From assembly GCA_035489015.1 (NCBI GenBank), contig DATHKR010000210.1:1-64000 (forward strand): 64,000 bases of DNA, read 5' to 3'. The stretch's first letter is position 1. Every line of letters begins with the position of its first letter. This document shows positions 1 through 8,802 of the stretch, in pieces. This DNA comes from DATFRY01 sp035489015. GTDB taxonomy: Bacteria > Myxococcota_A > Polyangia > Haliangiales > Haliangiaceae. The position numbers and the translations under genes are program-made. The notes below the pieces were generated by a model. It made no database searches. It worked only from the letters and a program-made list of their open reading frames with translations, and was not told where the DNA came from.

Positions 1-3000
1 GTGGCTCCGCGCGAGCCTTCGCTGAAGCTGGCGCTGGCCTGGTCGATCGCGCTCCTGTTTCACGCGTCGCTCGCTGCCGCCGTGCAGCAGGCGCGGGTCC
101 AGCCCCGGCGGCTCTACGCGGCGGCGGCCGCCGGCGCCGGCGCGGCGCTCGCGGCGCTGGCCCTCGATGCCGGCATCGCGACGGCGATCGTGCTGCCCGG
201 GCTGGTCTTCGCGCTCCTGTTCGCCGCCCACGACGCCAGCTTCGACGACCGCGCGCTCCGCCAGGTCGGCAGCTACCGCCGGCGCCACGCTCCGCTCGCG
301 GCCTGTCACACCGCGCTGGTGCTCGCCATCGCGGTCGGCGCGGCGGTCTGGGCGATTCCGGGCCTGCTCGGTCCGGTCGATCCGGACAGTCAGCCGGGCC
401 GCGCGCTCACCACCGCCGCCTTTCATCTGCCGCTGCTCGTGGCTGGCTTTCTGGCCCCGGCGGCGTTCCTGGTCGCTCGCCGGCGCGGCCGGGCGGCGGC
501 CTGGCCGTGGATCGCCGCGGCCGCCGCCGCCGTCGCGATCTGGCTGGCGCGCGGGCCGCTGCTCGACCTGGTGCTCGCGTCCGACAGCCAGGCGGCGTCG
601 CGCATCGCGCTGGTCAGCGACCCGGGCTACGCGCTGCTTCGCAACCCGGACCGCTTCCTGGCCGGGCTGACCGCGTGGCGCGAGACCTCGCTGCCGGCCG
701 CGGCCAGCCCCTGGACTGGCCAGGGCTACTTCGGCGCCCAGCTGATCGATCCGGGCGTGCTGCTCAGCGTCGACAACGACTACCTGACCGTCCTCATCCT
801 GCGCGAGTCGGGCGCCGCCGGCCTCCTGGCCCCTGCCCTGCTGCTGCTCGGCGCCGCCGCCGGGCTGTTCCTGCTCGCCGGCGATCGCTTCCGCCGCGGC
901 GGGGCGTCCGAGCGCCGGCGCGCGCTCGCCGCCCTCTTGCTCGGCGCGCTCGCCATCTACCAGCCACTCGCGGCGCTCGGCGCGCTGCCGCTGACCGGCC
1001 TGCCCTGGCCCGGCCTCGGCATCGACAGCCCGTCCGACTTCTGGCTGGTCACCGCGCTCCTGCTCTTCATCGCGGTGTGGGGCCGCGCCGACGACGCCGA
1101 GCTCGACGCCTACGACGCCGACCTGCGCCGCGAGCGCCGCTTCACCCGCCTGCGCCGCGCCGAGCAGGCGGTCGCGCTGGTGGTGATCGCCGCCGCCGCG
1201 CTGGTGCTGGCCCGCGCCGCGATCGGCGCCGCCGCGCGCCCGGCCTCGCTGGCCGGCACCGCGCCCGCGCTGGCCTACGCGCGCGGGCTGACCTGCGGCG
1301 CGCCGGACGGCCCGACCGTGCCGATCGACCTGGCCGGCCAGCCGGTCGATCCCGCCACCGAGCGCTTCGACTTCGATCTGCATCAGCGCTGGCTGGTCGA
1401 GCGCCCGCGCGCCGCCGCCCTCGCCGCGCGCCTCGCCGCTCGCACCGATCCGGATCCGGACAGCTGCGCGTCCGCGGCCGCCAGTCCGGGGCCGTGGCGC
1501 GCGCTACCCGGCGACGCGCCCGGCGAGTGCCGACTGCTGCTCGACCTCGGTCTCCCGCAGGTCGAGCTCCGGGTCGCGCGCGCCGCCGACGGCGAGGCGG
1601 CCCGGGTCAGCTGCACGGTGGGCCCGTCCGACGAGACGCTGCGCCGCCTCCGCCTGCCGAGCGAGCGCCCGCTCGAGGGCACCCGGGTCCGCCTGGTCAG
1701 TCGCGCCATGGGCGCCGCCGCGCGCGACGTCGGCGAGATGGTGTCGGGCGCGAGCGTGGTCCGCCTGCGCCCCGGCGCCGAGCTGGTCTCGGTCGCGAGC
1801 GGACGTCCCGGCCTGGTCGCCGCCGGCCGGGTCGCGCTGGCCGACGGCGCGGTCGTGCGCGCGGACGAGGGAGGCGCGCGGCTCGAGCTCACCGACGAGG
1901 CGCGCCCCGGCGACGTGATGCTGCTGCTCCGCGACGCCGAGGCCAGCGGCGGCTGGACCGCGGCCGCCATCGACGGCGCGATCACGCCGCTGGATCGCGT
2001 GGCGCTGCTGGTGGTCAACGGCCAGGGCGGCCCCCCCGGCGGCGTGTGGCTGTTCCGGCCGCGCACGCGCTGGCCCGGCGACCCCGACGGTGGCGACGCG
2101 GTGGTCGACCCGGTCCTCGCCGACGACGCCGCCACCGCCGCCGGCCCCACCCGCCGCACCTATCCCTACGGCGCCCTCCTCCCCGAGGTCGGCTGGGTCA
2201 ACCGGTTCCAGCGCCGGCGCTCTCTCGGCCTCGACGGCTGGGTGCGCGTGTCGGTGGACGAGCTGACCGCGAGCCGCGCCGAGCCCGCATCCACCGCGCC
2301 ACCCGCCGCCGCATCCGCCGCATCCGCCCCGCGCTGCGGCCCGCTCGATCCCCCCGCCGCCGATCCGGCCCGGGTCTGCGCGCTCGCCGCCGACGGTGTC
2401 ATCGAGTGCCGCGTCTCCCTGCAGCCGGAGCTGGCCGTGCGCATGCACCACCTGACCGAGCTGGTCAGCCTCGACCCGCAGCGCTTCGCCGGCGGCGACC
2501 GCGAGCTCGCCGCCCCGCTGCGCGCCTCCTTCGCCCTCCTGCGCGGCGACACCGGCGAGATCCTCTCGCAGGGCGAGTTCGTGCCCGGTCGGGCCGCCTC
2601 GCTGTACGCGCCGGCGAGCGCCGCCGGCGAGCTCCGCCTGGTCCGCGCCCGCGAGGATCGCGATCTCGAGACCGGCAGCGCGCTGCCCGCGTCCGAGCGC
2701 GGCGAGGCCAGCGGCGAGAAGGTCGAGTGGAACCAGGCGATCGCGGTCGGCTCGGCGCTGAAGCCGCTGGTGGCCCGCGCCCTGGAGCGAACCGATCCCG
2801 ACCTCGCCCGCCGCCTGATCCTGCGCGGCAACCCGTTCGACGGCGCGGCCTGTCGCGGCAGCCGCGCCCACGCCGTGTTCGGCCACTGCCCGCCGACCGA
2901 CAGCCTGTGGAACCACCCGCAGGAGATGGGGATGGGCGAGTTCCTGTCGCTGTCGGCCAACTGGTACATGGCCGCGATCGGCATCCTCGGCACCGCGCTC

Positions 3001-4014
3001 CCCGACGGGCGCGTCGGCCTCGGCGCCGGCAACCAGGTCTCCCTCGACGAGCTCCTCCTCCGCGACGTCGGCGATCACGCGACCGACGCCGCGCTGTGGA
3101 CCGAGCGCGGCGGCCGCCCGATCGTCACCGCCTCGCACACCGTCGACCTCGACGCGCTGCGCGAGGCCCCGATGTGGAGCAACCTCGAGGCGGTGGTCGG
3201 CCGCCGCCTGTGTGCGCGCGGCGACAAGGCCGCCTGCCGCCGGGCCAGCGATCGGGCCGACCTGTGCGCGGCGCGCGCGATGCCGGTCGCCCGGCCGACC
3301 GCGGATCTGCGCTACCTGGTCGCGCTCGGCCCCGACACGTTCGACTTCCAGCCGGAGACCGCGCCGCGCTCCGGCGCGCGGGTCGCCACCCTCGAGTACC
3401 TCCAGTTCCTGCGCGGCTCCGGCATCCACCCGGTCGGCTCGCTGCTCCAGCTCGCCGACGCGTTCGGCCGGGTGGTGTACGAACCGGCGCCCGGGCCGCG
3501 CGGCTACCACCTGGCCGCGTCCTGGTTCCCGGTCCCGGCGGTGGCGCGGCCGCCCGCGGTCGACTGCGCGCAGGGCCCGACCGGCGATCCGGTGCGCGAC
3601 GGCCTGTGCGAGGTGGTGCGGACCGGCACCGCCGCGCGCGCGCTCGGCCCGCTCCTGGCCGATCCATCGGTCGCGGTGTACGGAGTCAAGACCGGCACCA
3701 TCGACTCGCTGGGCGACGTGGCCGCCAGCCGCGCCGCCTGCGCCGCGTTCCGCGACGCCCACACGCTGGCCGACCGCGATCGCCGCCCGGCCGATCAGCC
3801 GTACTGGCTGCGCTGCGGCACCGGTGAGGCGCCGCCCGACGACAGCCTGCTGCTGATCGCCTTCGGGGTGCCGACCCCGGGCGGCGGGGTCGTCCCGCTC
3901 ACCCTCGGGCTTCGCTTCCAGCGCAGCGGGGCCGGCTTCGCCGCCCTGGTCGCCCGCCACTACGTCGATCTGGTGCGCGACTACTTCGCGCCGGCAGCGC
4001 CGCGGCTGCCATGA
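1..4014 (+). CDS. SEDS (FtsW/RodA-like) membrane domain fused to class B penicillin-binding transpeptidase
   Basis: A 1337-residue protein that appears to combine both halves of a peptidoglycan synthase. Residues 1-415 hold about ten hydrophobic segments; the loop at 241-263 (GYFGAQ, then VDNDYL) resembles the SEDS segment that carries the catalytic Asp of RodA, here probably D260. Residues 430-710 are not recognised. Around 715-750 a TYPYG...GLDG stretch resembles the N-terminal pedestal of class B PBPs. The transpeptidase triad is intact: S918-A-L-K921 (SxxK), S985-A-N987 (SxN) and K1230-T-G-T. The SEDS part would polymerise lipid II in the membrane and the C-terminal part would cross-link in the periplasm (inference). 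The GTG start is the first base of the window, so the true start may lie upstream, although ten membrane segments suggest the domain is nearly whole. The 3' end overlaps the convergent next gene by 34 bp. Confidence 0.8.
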   Translation: MAPREPSLKLALAWSIALLFHASLAAAVQQARVQPRRLYAAAAAGAGAALAALALDAGIATAIVLPGLVFALLFAAHDASFDDRALRQVGSYRRRHAPLAACHTALVLAIAVGAAVWAIPGLLGPVDPDSQPGRALTTAAFHLPLLVAGFLAPAAFLVARRRGRAAAWPWIAAAAAAVAIWLARGPLLDLVLASDSQAASRIALVSDPGYALLRNPDRFLAGLTAWRETSLPAAASPWTGQGYFGAQLIDPGVLLSVDNDYLTVLILRESGAAGLLAPALLLLGAAAGLFLLAGDRFRRGGASERRRALAALLLGALAIYQPLAALGALPLTGLPWPGLGIDSPSDFWLVTALLLFIAVWGRADDAELDAYDADLRRERRFTRLRRAEQAVALVVIAAAALVLARAAIGAAARPASLAGTAPALAYARGLTCGAPDGPTVPIDLAGQPVDPATERFDFDLHQRWLVERPRAAALAARLAARTDPDPDSCASAAASPGPWRALPGDAPGECRLLLDLGLPQVELRVARAADGEAARVSCTVGPSDETLRRLRLPSERPLEGTRVRLVSRAMGAAARDVGEMVSGASVVRLRPGAELVSVASGRPGLVAAGRVALADGAVVRADEGGARLELTDEARPGDVMLLLRDAEASGGWTAAAIDGAITPLDRVALLVVNGQGGPPGGVWLFRPRTRWPGDPDGGDAVVDPVLADDAATAAGPTRRTYPYGALLPEVGWVNRFQRRRSLGLDGWVRVSVDELTASRAEPASTAPPAAASAASAPRCGPLDPPAADPARVCALAADGVIECRVSLQPELAVRMHHLTELVSLDPQRFAGGDRELAAPLRASFALLRGDTGEILSQGEFVPGRAASLYAPASAAGELRLVRAREDRDLETGSALPASERGEASGEKVEWNQAIAVGSALKPLVARALERTDPDLARRLILRGNPFDGAACRGSRAHAVFGHCPPTDSLWNHPQEMGMGEFLSLSANWYMAAIGILGTALPDGRVGLGAGNQVSLDELLLRDVGDHATDAALWTERGGRPIVTASHTVDLDALREAPMWSNLEAVVGRRLCARGDKAACRRASDRADLCAARAMPVARPTADLRYLVALGPDTFDFQPETAPRSGARVATLEYLQFLRGSGIHPVGSLLQLADAFGRVVYEPAPGPRGYHLAASWFPVPAVARPPAVDCAQGPTGDPVRDGLCEVVRTGTAARALGPLLADPSVAVYGVKTGTIDSLGDVAASRAACAAFRDAHTLADRDRRPADQPYWLRCGTGEAPPDDSLLLIAFGVPTPGGGVVPLTLGLRFQRSGAGFAALVARHYVDLVRDYFAPAAPRLP

Positions 4015-4481
4015 GCCGGCCGGCCGCCACCCGCGTCGGGCAACTCGACGCAGATGCGATCCGGCGGGTCGATCGGCAGCCACGCCAGCGCCGCGTCGGC
4101 CGCGGCGCGCCGGCGCCCCATCCGCTGCGGCAGCGCCGCCCCGCGCTCGACCTCGGCGGCCCGGCGCGACAGCCGGCCGAGCGCCGCGACGTCGAGCCGG
4201 CCGCTCGCGTCGATCGGCCGCGAGTCCAGAAATCGAGCCACGCGCGCCGCCACCGTCTCGGCCCCGCGCAGGCACAGCGTGTGCGAGCGGACCGGCCCCG
4301 CGGCGCCCGGCGGCTCGGCCCCGGCCGCGGCGGCGGCCGCCTCGCGCGCGGCCAGCGCCTCGCGGTAGACGCGACGCTCTTCGCGGCGCGCCTCCGCCAT
4401 CCGGCTCGAGATCGCGGTCGCCCCGGCCAGGGACGACAGCGCCAGCAGCACTCCCAGACCAGTCGCGGACCGCCGTCGCAT
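3981..4481 (-). CDS. hypothetical membrane-anchored protein, 166 aa
   Basis: I do not recognise this family. The ATG is preceded by an AGAGAGAG purine run 1-8 bases upstream, which decides the start. Residues 6-22 form one hydrophobic segment after three Arg residues (signal anchor or uncleaved signal). A charged helical stretch rich in Arg, Glu and Ala follows (about 26-50), then a soluble tail with two Cys. The gene is convergent with the SEDS-PBP gene and overlaps its end by 34 bp; 62 bp separate it from exonuclease III upstream on the same strand, so the two may be co-transcribed. Codon use and third-position GC match the neighbours, which supports a real gene. Confidence 0.6.
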   Translation of the reverse strand: MRRRSATGLGVLLALSSLAGATAISSRMAEARREERRVYREALAAREAAAAAAGAEPPGAAGPVRSHTLCLRGAETVAARVARFLDSRPIDASGRLDVAALGRLSRRAAEVERGAALPQRMGRRRAAADAALAWLPIDPPDRICVELPDAGGGRPAHGSRGAAGAK

Positions 4482-4543
4482 CTCTCTCTGGTAGCACGGC
4501 CGCGCGCGCGCGGCACACATCTCCAGCTGCTCACCGTCGACAA

Positions 4544-5320
4544 TCAGGGATCGAAGGTCGCGATCACCGGCGCGTGATCCGACGGCTGCTTGCCCTTGCG
4601 CTCGTCGCGATCGATCGCGACCTCGCGCAGGCGCGCGGCCAGCGGCGCGGTCAAGAGCAGGTGGTCGATGCGCAGCCCGTGGTTGCGCGGAAACGCCAGC
4701 TGCCGGTAGTCCCACCAGGTGAACAGCCCACCGTCGGCGCGCAGCTGGCGCAGCCCGTCGACCAGACCGATGGCCGCGATCGCGCGCAGCGCCGCACGCT
4801 CCGGCTCGCTGCACATGATCTGGCCGTTCCAGGCGACCGGGTCGTGCACGTCGCGATCGTCCGGCGCCACGTTGAAGTCGCCGCACAGCGCGAACGGCGC
4901 CGCCGGATCGCAGGTCGCGCCGAGGTGCAGGCGCAGCCGCTCCATCCAGCCCAGCTTGTGCTCGTACTTGGGCGTCCCCGGCGCCTGGCCGTTGGGCACG
5001 TAGGCGCACACCACGCGCACGCCGGCGACGGCGGCCGCCACCAGCCGGGCCTGCTCGTCCACGCCCCCGCCCTCGGCCGGAAGCCCACACACCACGTCGG
5101 TCATCGGCAGCCGCGACGCGATCGCGACCCCGTTGTAGGTCTTCTGCCCGTGCAGCGCGACCTGGTAGCCGCGCTCGCGGAACAGCTCCAGCGGAAACCG
5201 GTCGTCCTCGACCTTGGTCTCCTGCATGCACAGCACGTCCGGCTGCTGCCGGTCGATCCAGGCGATCAGCCGCGCCTGACGCATGCGGATCGAGTTGACG
5301 TTCCAGGTGGCGAGCTTCAT
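4544..5320 (-). CDS. xthA: exodeoxyribonuclease III
   Basis: Apurinic/apyrimidinic endonuclease and 3'-5' exonuclease of base-excision repair, in the cytoplasm. The protein has the exonuclease-endonuclease-phosphatase fold motifs of the ExoIII family: N-terminal TWNVNSIR, QETKVED with the metal-binding Glu, GDFNVAPDDRDVHDP, and C-terminal RIDHLLLT and SDHAPV with the catalytic Asp-His pair. At 258 residues it is the usual length. No Shine-Dalgarno is evident; a TATAGA hexamer lies 9 bases before the ATG on the minus strand (5330-5335), so the mRNA may be nearly leaderless. Specificity for AP sites versus another EEP nuclease is inferred from the motifs. Confidence 0.93.
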   Translation of the reverse strand: MKLATWNVNSIRMRQARLIAWIDRQQPDVLCMQETKVEDDRFPLELFRERGYQVALHGQKTYNGVAIASRLPMTDVVCGLPAEGGGVDEQARLVAAAVAGVRVVCAYVPNGQAPGTPKYEHKLGWMERLRLHLGATCDPAAPFALCGDFNVAPDDRDVHDPVAWNGQIMCSEPERAALRAIAAIGLVDGLRQLRADGGLFTWWDYRQLAFPRNHGLRIDHLLLTAPLAARLREVAIDRDERKGKQPSDHAPVIATFDP

Positions 5321-5460
5321 GGCGAGCCGTCTATACCGCGACCACAGCCCCGGTCACTCCTCTCGCGGCCGCTCTCCCCCGCGGTTACGCTCTCCCCGAG
5401 CCGTGCCAGCCGCGCTGACTCCGCCCCACCGACGACCTCCGGCCGCGCCATGACCGCGAC

Positions 5461-6690
5461 ATGACCGCGCCGCGCCTCGGGATCCTCGTCGTCGCCGCGC
5501 GCGCCGCCACCGTCACCATCGCCGCCGCGCCGTCGTGCACTGGAGATCTCCCCGCCGATCCTCCGGGCCGCACCGAGCAGGCGCTGGTCGGCGGCCGCGC
5601 GACCGATCAGGACCTGGCGGTCGTCGCCTTCACCGCGCCGGATCGCGACGACTCGTTCTGCACCGGCACCCTGGTCTCGCCCCGCGTCGTCCTCAGCGCG
5701 GCCCACTGCTTCGATCGCTTCGGCGCGGCCCCGGTCATCGACGTCTACCTCGGCCCCGACTACCGCGGCGCCGGCGCCCATCGCGCGGTCGACGCGGTCG
5801 CCGCGCACCCGGACTGGCAGGGTGACATCGGCCTGTACGACCTCGCCATGGTCCTCCTCGACGCGCCGGTCGATCCGCTGATCGCGGTCCCGCTCAACGA
5901 CCAGGTCGCGCTGACCGGGGCGTTCGGTGCCGCCTACCGCCAGGTCGGCTTCGGTCGTCACGACCGCGCCGATCCGCTGCCGGACGGGCGCAAGCGCGAG
6001 GGCACGACCACCCTCACCGGCTACGTGGCCGACAGCGACGTGGTGCTGGCCGGCGACGAGGTCGCGCTCTGCTTCGGCGACTCCGGCGGGCCGGGCCTGC
6101 TCGCGGTCGACGGCGTGGAGCTCCTGGCCGGCGTCCACTCCTTCACCGCCGGCCTCGACTGCCAGCCGCCCGGCGCCGACACCCGCGTCGATCTCTACGC
6201 CGCCGACGTCGTCCGCCCGTGGATCGACCACAACGACCCGACCTGCGCCGCCGATGGGCTGTGCGCGCCGATCGGCTGCACCGCCGATCCCGACTGCACG
6301 GCGTGCGAGGCCGACGGCCGCTGCACCGACGGCTGCGCCGCGCCCGACCCGGACTGCCCGACCGTCGGTGCCGGCGACCCCTGCCGGGCCGACAGCCAGT
6401 GCCGGGACCAGTTCTGTCTGGCCTGGCGCGGCGACCTCGACGACCGCTACTGCTCGCGCGCGTGCGACCCGTCGGCGCCCGCTTGCCCGCCGGACACGAC
6501 CTGTCGCGAGGTCCCGCCGCGCGGGCCGGCCTGTGTCGCCGACCACGACCCGCGCGACTCCTCCGATGAGGGCTGCGCCGTCGGTGACGGCGGCCGGGCA
6601 GACGCGATCCCGATCGGCCTGGCCCTCGCGGGGCTGGCCGCCCTCCTCATCCGGGGCCGGCGGCGCGGGCGCCGATCGCCGTCAGCGTGA
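5461..6690 (+). CDS. secreted trypsin-like serine protease with Cys-rich region and C-terminal sorting tail
   Basis: S1-family protease, 409 aa. The catalytic triad is visible: H82 in SAAHC, D127 in YDLAM, S208 in GDSGGP. An N-terminal hydrophobic stretch ends near APSC and may be a lipobox or signal peptide; mature sequence begins near ALVGG, the typical IVGG-like activation site. Residues 260-360 are rich in Cys pairs (e.g. CTADPDCTACEADGRCTDG), a putative binding module. The tail DEGCAVGDGG, a hydrophobic helix and RRRGRR resembles MYXO-CTERM, which directs anchoring or processing at the cell surface. No convincing Shine-Dalgarno precedes the ATG. The 3' end overlaps the convergent phosphatidyltransferase gene by 9 bp. 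A second protease of this design is at 57151-58188. Confidence 0.88.
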   Translation: MTAPRLGILVVAARAATVTIAAAPSCTGDLPADPPGRTEQALVGGRATDQDLAVVAFTAPDRDDSFCTGTLVSPRVVLSAAHCFDRFGAAPVIDVYLGPDYRGAGAHRAVDAVAAHPDWQGDIGLYDLAMVLLDAPVDPLIAVPLNDQVALTGAFGAAYRQVGFGRHDRADPLPDGRKREGTTTLTGYVADSDVVLAGDEVALCFGDSGGPGLLAVDGVELLAGVHSFTAGLDCQPPGADTRVDLYAADVVRPWIDHNDPTCAADGLCAPIGCTADPDCTACEADGRCTDGCAAPDPDCPTVGAGDPCRADSQCRDQFCLAWRGDLDDRYCSRACDPSAPACPPDTTCREVPPRGPACVADHDPRDSSDEGCAVGDGGRADAIPIGLALAGLAALLIRGRRRGRRSPSA

Positions 6691-7488
6691 GCGAATCGGG
6701 CTGGCCGACTCGCGGCTCACCTGGGTCCGCCGCTCCTGCTCGTTGTCGCGGAGCAGGCGGTAGCCCTGGATCCAGCGGCTCACCGCGGTAGCGGTCGAGC
6801 CGACCCCGACGATGAGCAGCGCCACCCCGATCACGTGGATGCCGTACTCGCGGGTGTCGTGCGCCGCGTTGAACCAGGCCGTGATGAGCGTGCCGATCGA
6901 GACCAGCGCGATGCGCTCGGCGCGCTGCATGGCGCCGCCGTCGAGCGCGATGCCGAGCGCCTCGCCGCGGGCGCGGGTGTAGCTCACCATCAGCGAGCCG
7001 GTCACCGCCAGCATCACCGCGAGCAGCCAGATGCTCTCGTGCAGGAACCAGGCGAAGCCGGTGAACACGAACAGCTCGCACCAGCGGTCGGTCACCGAGT
7101 CGAGGAACGCGCCCGCCTTGCCGGACTGCCCGGTCGCGCGGGCCAGCCGCCCGTCGAGGACGTCGAGCGCGCCGGCGAAGATGTAGAGCCAGCCAGCGGT
7201 CGCCATGTGGCCGGTCGCGATCGCCAGGCCCGCGCTGGCGCACGCGGCCAGCGAGGTGAACGTCAGGTGGTTGGGGGTGAGGCGGGGGTTCTTGAGGAGC
7301 GCCCGCTCGATCGGGCGAAGCATCCACAGGAAGTAGTCGATGAAGAAGTAGAAGAAGCGGCTGTGCTTGCGACTCTCACCGGTGTCGGGCCGCTGCCCGA
7401 GCAACACGAGACCGCTGTAGACCGCAAAGGCGACCAGGAAGTACGCGACCGGGACCAGAGCCGGCGCCAGTATGATCACGCGTTCCAC
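6682..7488 (-). CDS. CDP-alcohol phosphatidyltransferase family membrane protein
   Basis: Integral membrane enzyme transferring a phosphatidyl group from CDP-diacylglycerol to an alcohol. The complete family signature is present: D109-x2-D112-G-x2-A116-R117-x8-G126-x3-D130-x3-D134, which binds the two metal ions. About six hydrophobic segments flank it; an N-terminal TM (3-30) precedes the core. At 268 aa it is longer than PgsA. The acceptor (glycerol-3-phosphate, inositol phosphate, serine or other) cannot be told from sequence, but pgpA lies divergently 221 bp away, so a role in phosphatidylglycerol-type lipid supply is reasonable inference. The C-terminus is basic and cytoplasmic. Confidence 0.85.
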   Translation of the reverse strand: MERVIILAPALVPVAYFLVAFAVYSGLVLLGQRPDTGESRKHSRFFYFFIDYFLWMLRPIERALLKNPRLTPNHLTFTSLAACASAGLAIATGHMATAGWLYIFAGALDVLDGRLARATGQSGKAGAFLDSVTDRWCELFVFTGFAWFLHESIWLLAVMLAVTGSLMVSYTRARGEALGIALDGGAMQRAERIALVSIGTLITAWFNAAHDTREYGIHVIGVALLIVGVGSTATAVSRWIQGYRLLRDNEQERRTQVSRESASPIRSR

Positions 7489-7709
7489 TTCGGTTGCCTC
7501 TCCGCGCCATCACTCGAGCGCATCCCCTCCAGGGGAGCAAGGGCCGCGCCAACGATGCGGGTCCCGCGTGGTTTCAATCAGTTTGCCAGTCTAGAACGGA
7601 TGACGGACCAAGGACCAACTAGATCCGATTTTACGCGGTGAGGGCCTGTCCGGTCGGCGTCTCGTGCGGCAAAGTCGCATCGCCCTGAAATGGTGCTGAT
7701 CCCGTAGAA

Positions 7710-8234
7710 ATGGCGGATGGCGGCAAACCCGGCGAGTCGCCGAGGACCCTCGCGACCCGCGCGTCCATCCTCGTCGCCACCGTCCTCGGCGTGGGTTACG
7801 CGCCGATCGCACCCGGCACCTGGGGGACGGCGGTCGCGGTCCCGCTGGTGTGGATTGCGTCGGACCTGCCACAGTGGGGCTACCTGGCACTGTGCGTGGC
7901 AGTCACGGCCGTGGCGATCGCCGCATCGGCCGGGGCCGATCGCGCGTTCGGCGAACATGACTCGGGGAAGATCGTGGTCGACGAGGTTGCCGGCTACTTC
8001 TGGACCATGCTGGGCGCGAGCCAGCGCGGCGACTGGCTGCTGCTGCTGGTCGGGTTCGTCCTCTTCCGGGTGGCGGACATCTTCAAGCCGCCGCCAGCGC
8101 GGGCCATCGATCGCCGGATGTCGGGCGGGCCGGGCGTCGTCCTCGACGACGTGGTGGCCGGATGGTGGGCAGCGGCCGCGCTGTGGGCGCTGGATCGATT
8201 CGATGTCCTCGGCTATATGAGGGGCCCATGGTGA
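7710..8234 (+). CDS. pgpA: phosphatidylglycerophosphatase A
   Basis: PgpA-family phosphatase, 174 aa, which removes phosphate from phosphatidylglycerophosphate to give phosphatidylglycerol in the inner membrane. Family motifs visible: GYAPIAPGTWGT near residue 31, HDSGKIVVDEVAGY near 85-98 and FKPPPARAIDR near 127. Three to four hydrophobic segments are present. The ATG start has no strong Shine-Dalgarno. The gene is divergent from the CDP-alcohol phosphatidyltransferase, and its stop overlaps the start of the following lipoprotein gene by 7 bp, implying translational coupling. Confidence 0.92.
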   Translation: MADGGKPGESPRTLATRASILVATVLGVGYAPIAPGTWGTAVAVPLVWIASDLPQWGYLALCVAVTAVAIAASAGADRAFGEHDSGKIVVDEVAGYFWTMLGASQRGDWLLLLVGFVLFRVADIFKPPPARAIDRRMSGGPGVVLDDVVAGWWAAAALWALDRFDVLGYMRGPW

Positions 8235-8710
8235 AGATCCACCACCTCGTCCTCGCCGCGCTGTTCGCCACCGTCGGCTGCGACAAGCATCGAGTCGAGC
8301 CGGCCCCGGCGCCCAGCCCGAAGCTGGCGCCCGCGGTGGTGGTGCCCGCCCCGGTCAGCGCGACGACGACCGAGACCTTCGCCGCCCGCGAGGGCGGTGG
8401 GAGCTGCGCCGGCGAGATGAAGGCCGGCGGCGAGTGCGCCGGTGGCTGCGGTCAGTGGGACGAGGCGGCGTCCGAGGTGGCCCGCCGGCCGATCCCGACC
8501 GACGCGCGCTGGGAGCAGATCGCCGTCGAGGGAATGACCTGCGGCGGCTGCGAGCGGCGGGTCATCGCCAACGTCGGCCAGCTCGACGGCGTCCTGGCCG
8601 TCGAGGCGGACGCCGAGCTCGGCCAGGTGCGCGTGGCCACAGCGGCCGGCCGCGACCTGCGCGAGGCCGCGATCGAACGCATCAACTCGCTGGGTTACAG
8701 GGCCAGGTAG
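8228..8710 (+). CDS. lipoprotein with heavy-metal-associated (HMA) domain
   Basis: A 160-residue lipoprotein: signal peptide with lipobox ending TVGC (C18), a Pro/Ala linker, a Cys-rich patch (GGGSCAGEMKAGGECAGGC), then an HMA fold beginning near residue 98 with the metal site GMTCGGC (C105, C108). HMA domains bind Cu(I), Zn or Hg through these two Cys; most are cytoplasmic in P-type ATPases or Atx1-like chaperones, so an envelope-anchored one is less usual. The extra upstream Cys residues could be a second site (inference). The ATG at 8228 was chosen because it begins the signal peptide; it overlaps the pgpA stop. No transporter gene is adjacent, so its partner is unknown. Confidence 0.82.
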   Translation: MVKIHHLVLAALFATVGCDKHRVEPAPAPSPKLAPAVVVPAPVSATTTETFAAREGGGSCAGEMKAGGECAGGCGQWDEAASEVARRPIPTDARWEQIAVEGMTCGGCERRVIANVGQLDGVLAVEADAELGQVRVATAAGRDLREAAIERINSLGYRAR

Positions 8711-8790
8711 GCTCACCAGTCGGTCGCGAGCGCACCCCGCGGCGGGCGCGCAGCGCCACGAACCGAGTACCCGTCGGCCGGTCACCTCGC

Positions 8791-8796
8791 TATCAT
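8791..8796 (+). promoter_or_regulatory. -10-like hexamer TATCAT 6 bp before start (leaderless promoter candidate)
   Basis: TATCAT is followed by six bases and the ATG at 8803. No Shine-Dalgarno is present and no clear -35 is seen. The spacing would put the transcription start at the A of the ATG. Confidence 0.45.
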
Positions 8797-8802
8797 CGGC
8801 CC

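Noticed and set aside
1504..4518. Long open frame on the minus strand across the SEDS-PBP gene
   Set aside because: Arg/Ala/Gly-rich translation without domain motifs; a high-GC antisense shadow of the gene with intact PBP motifs.
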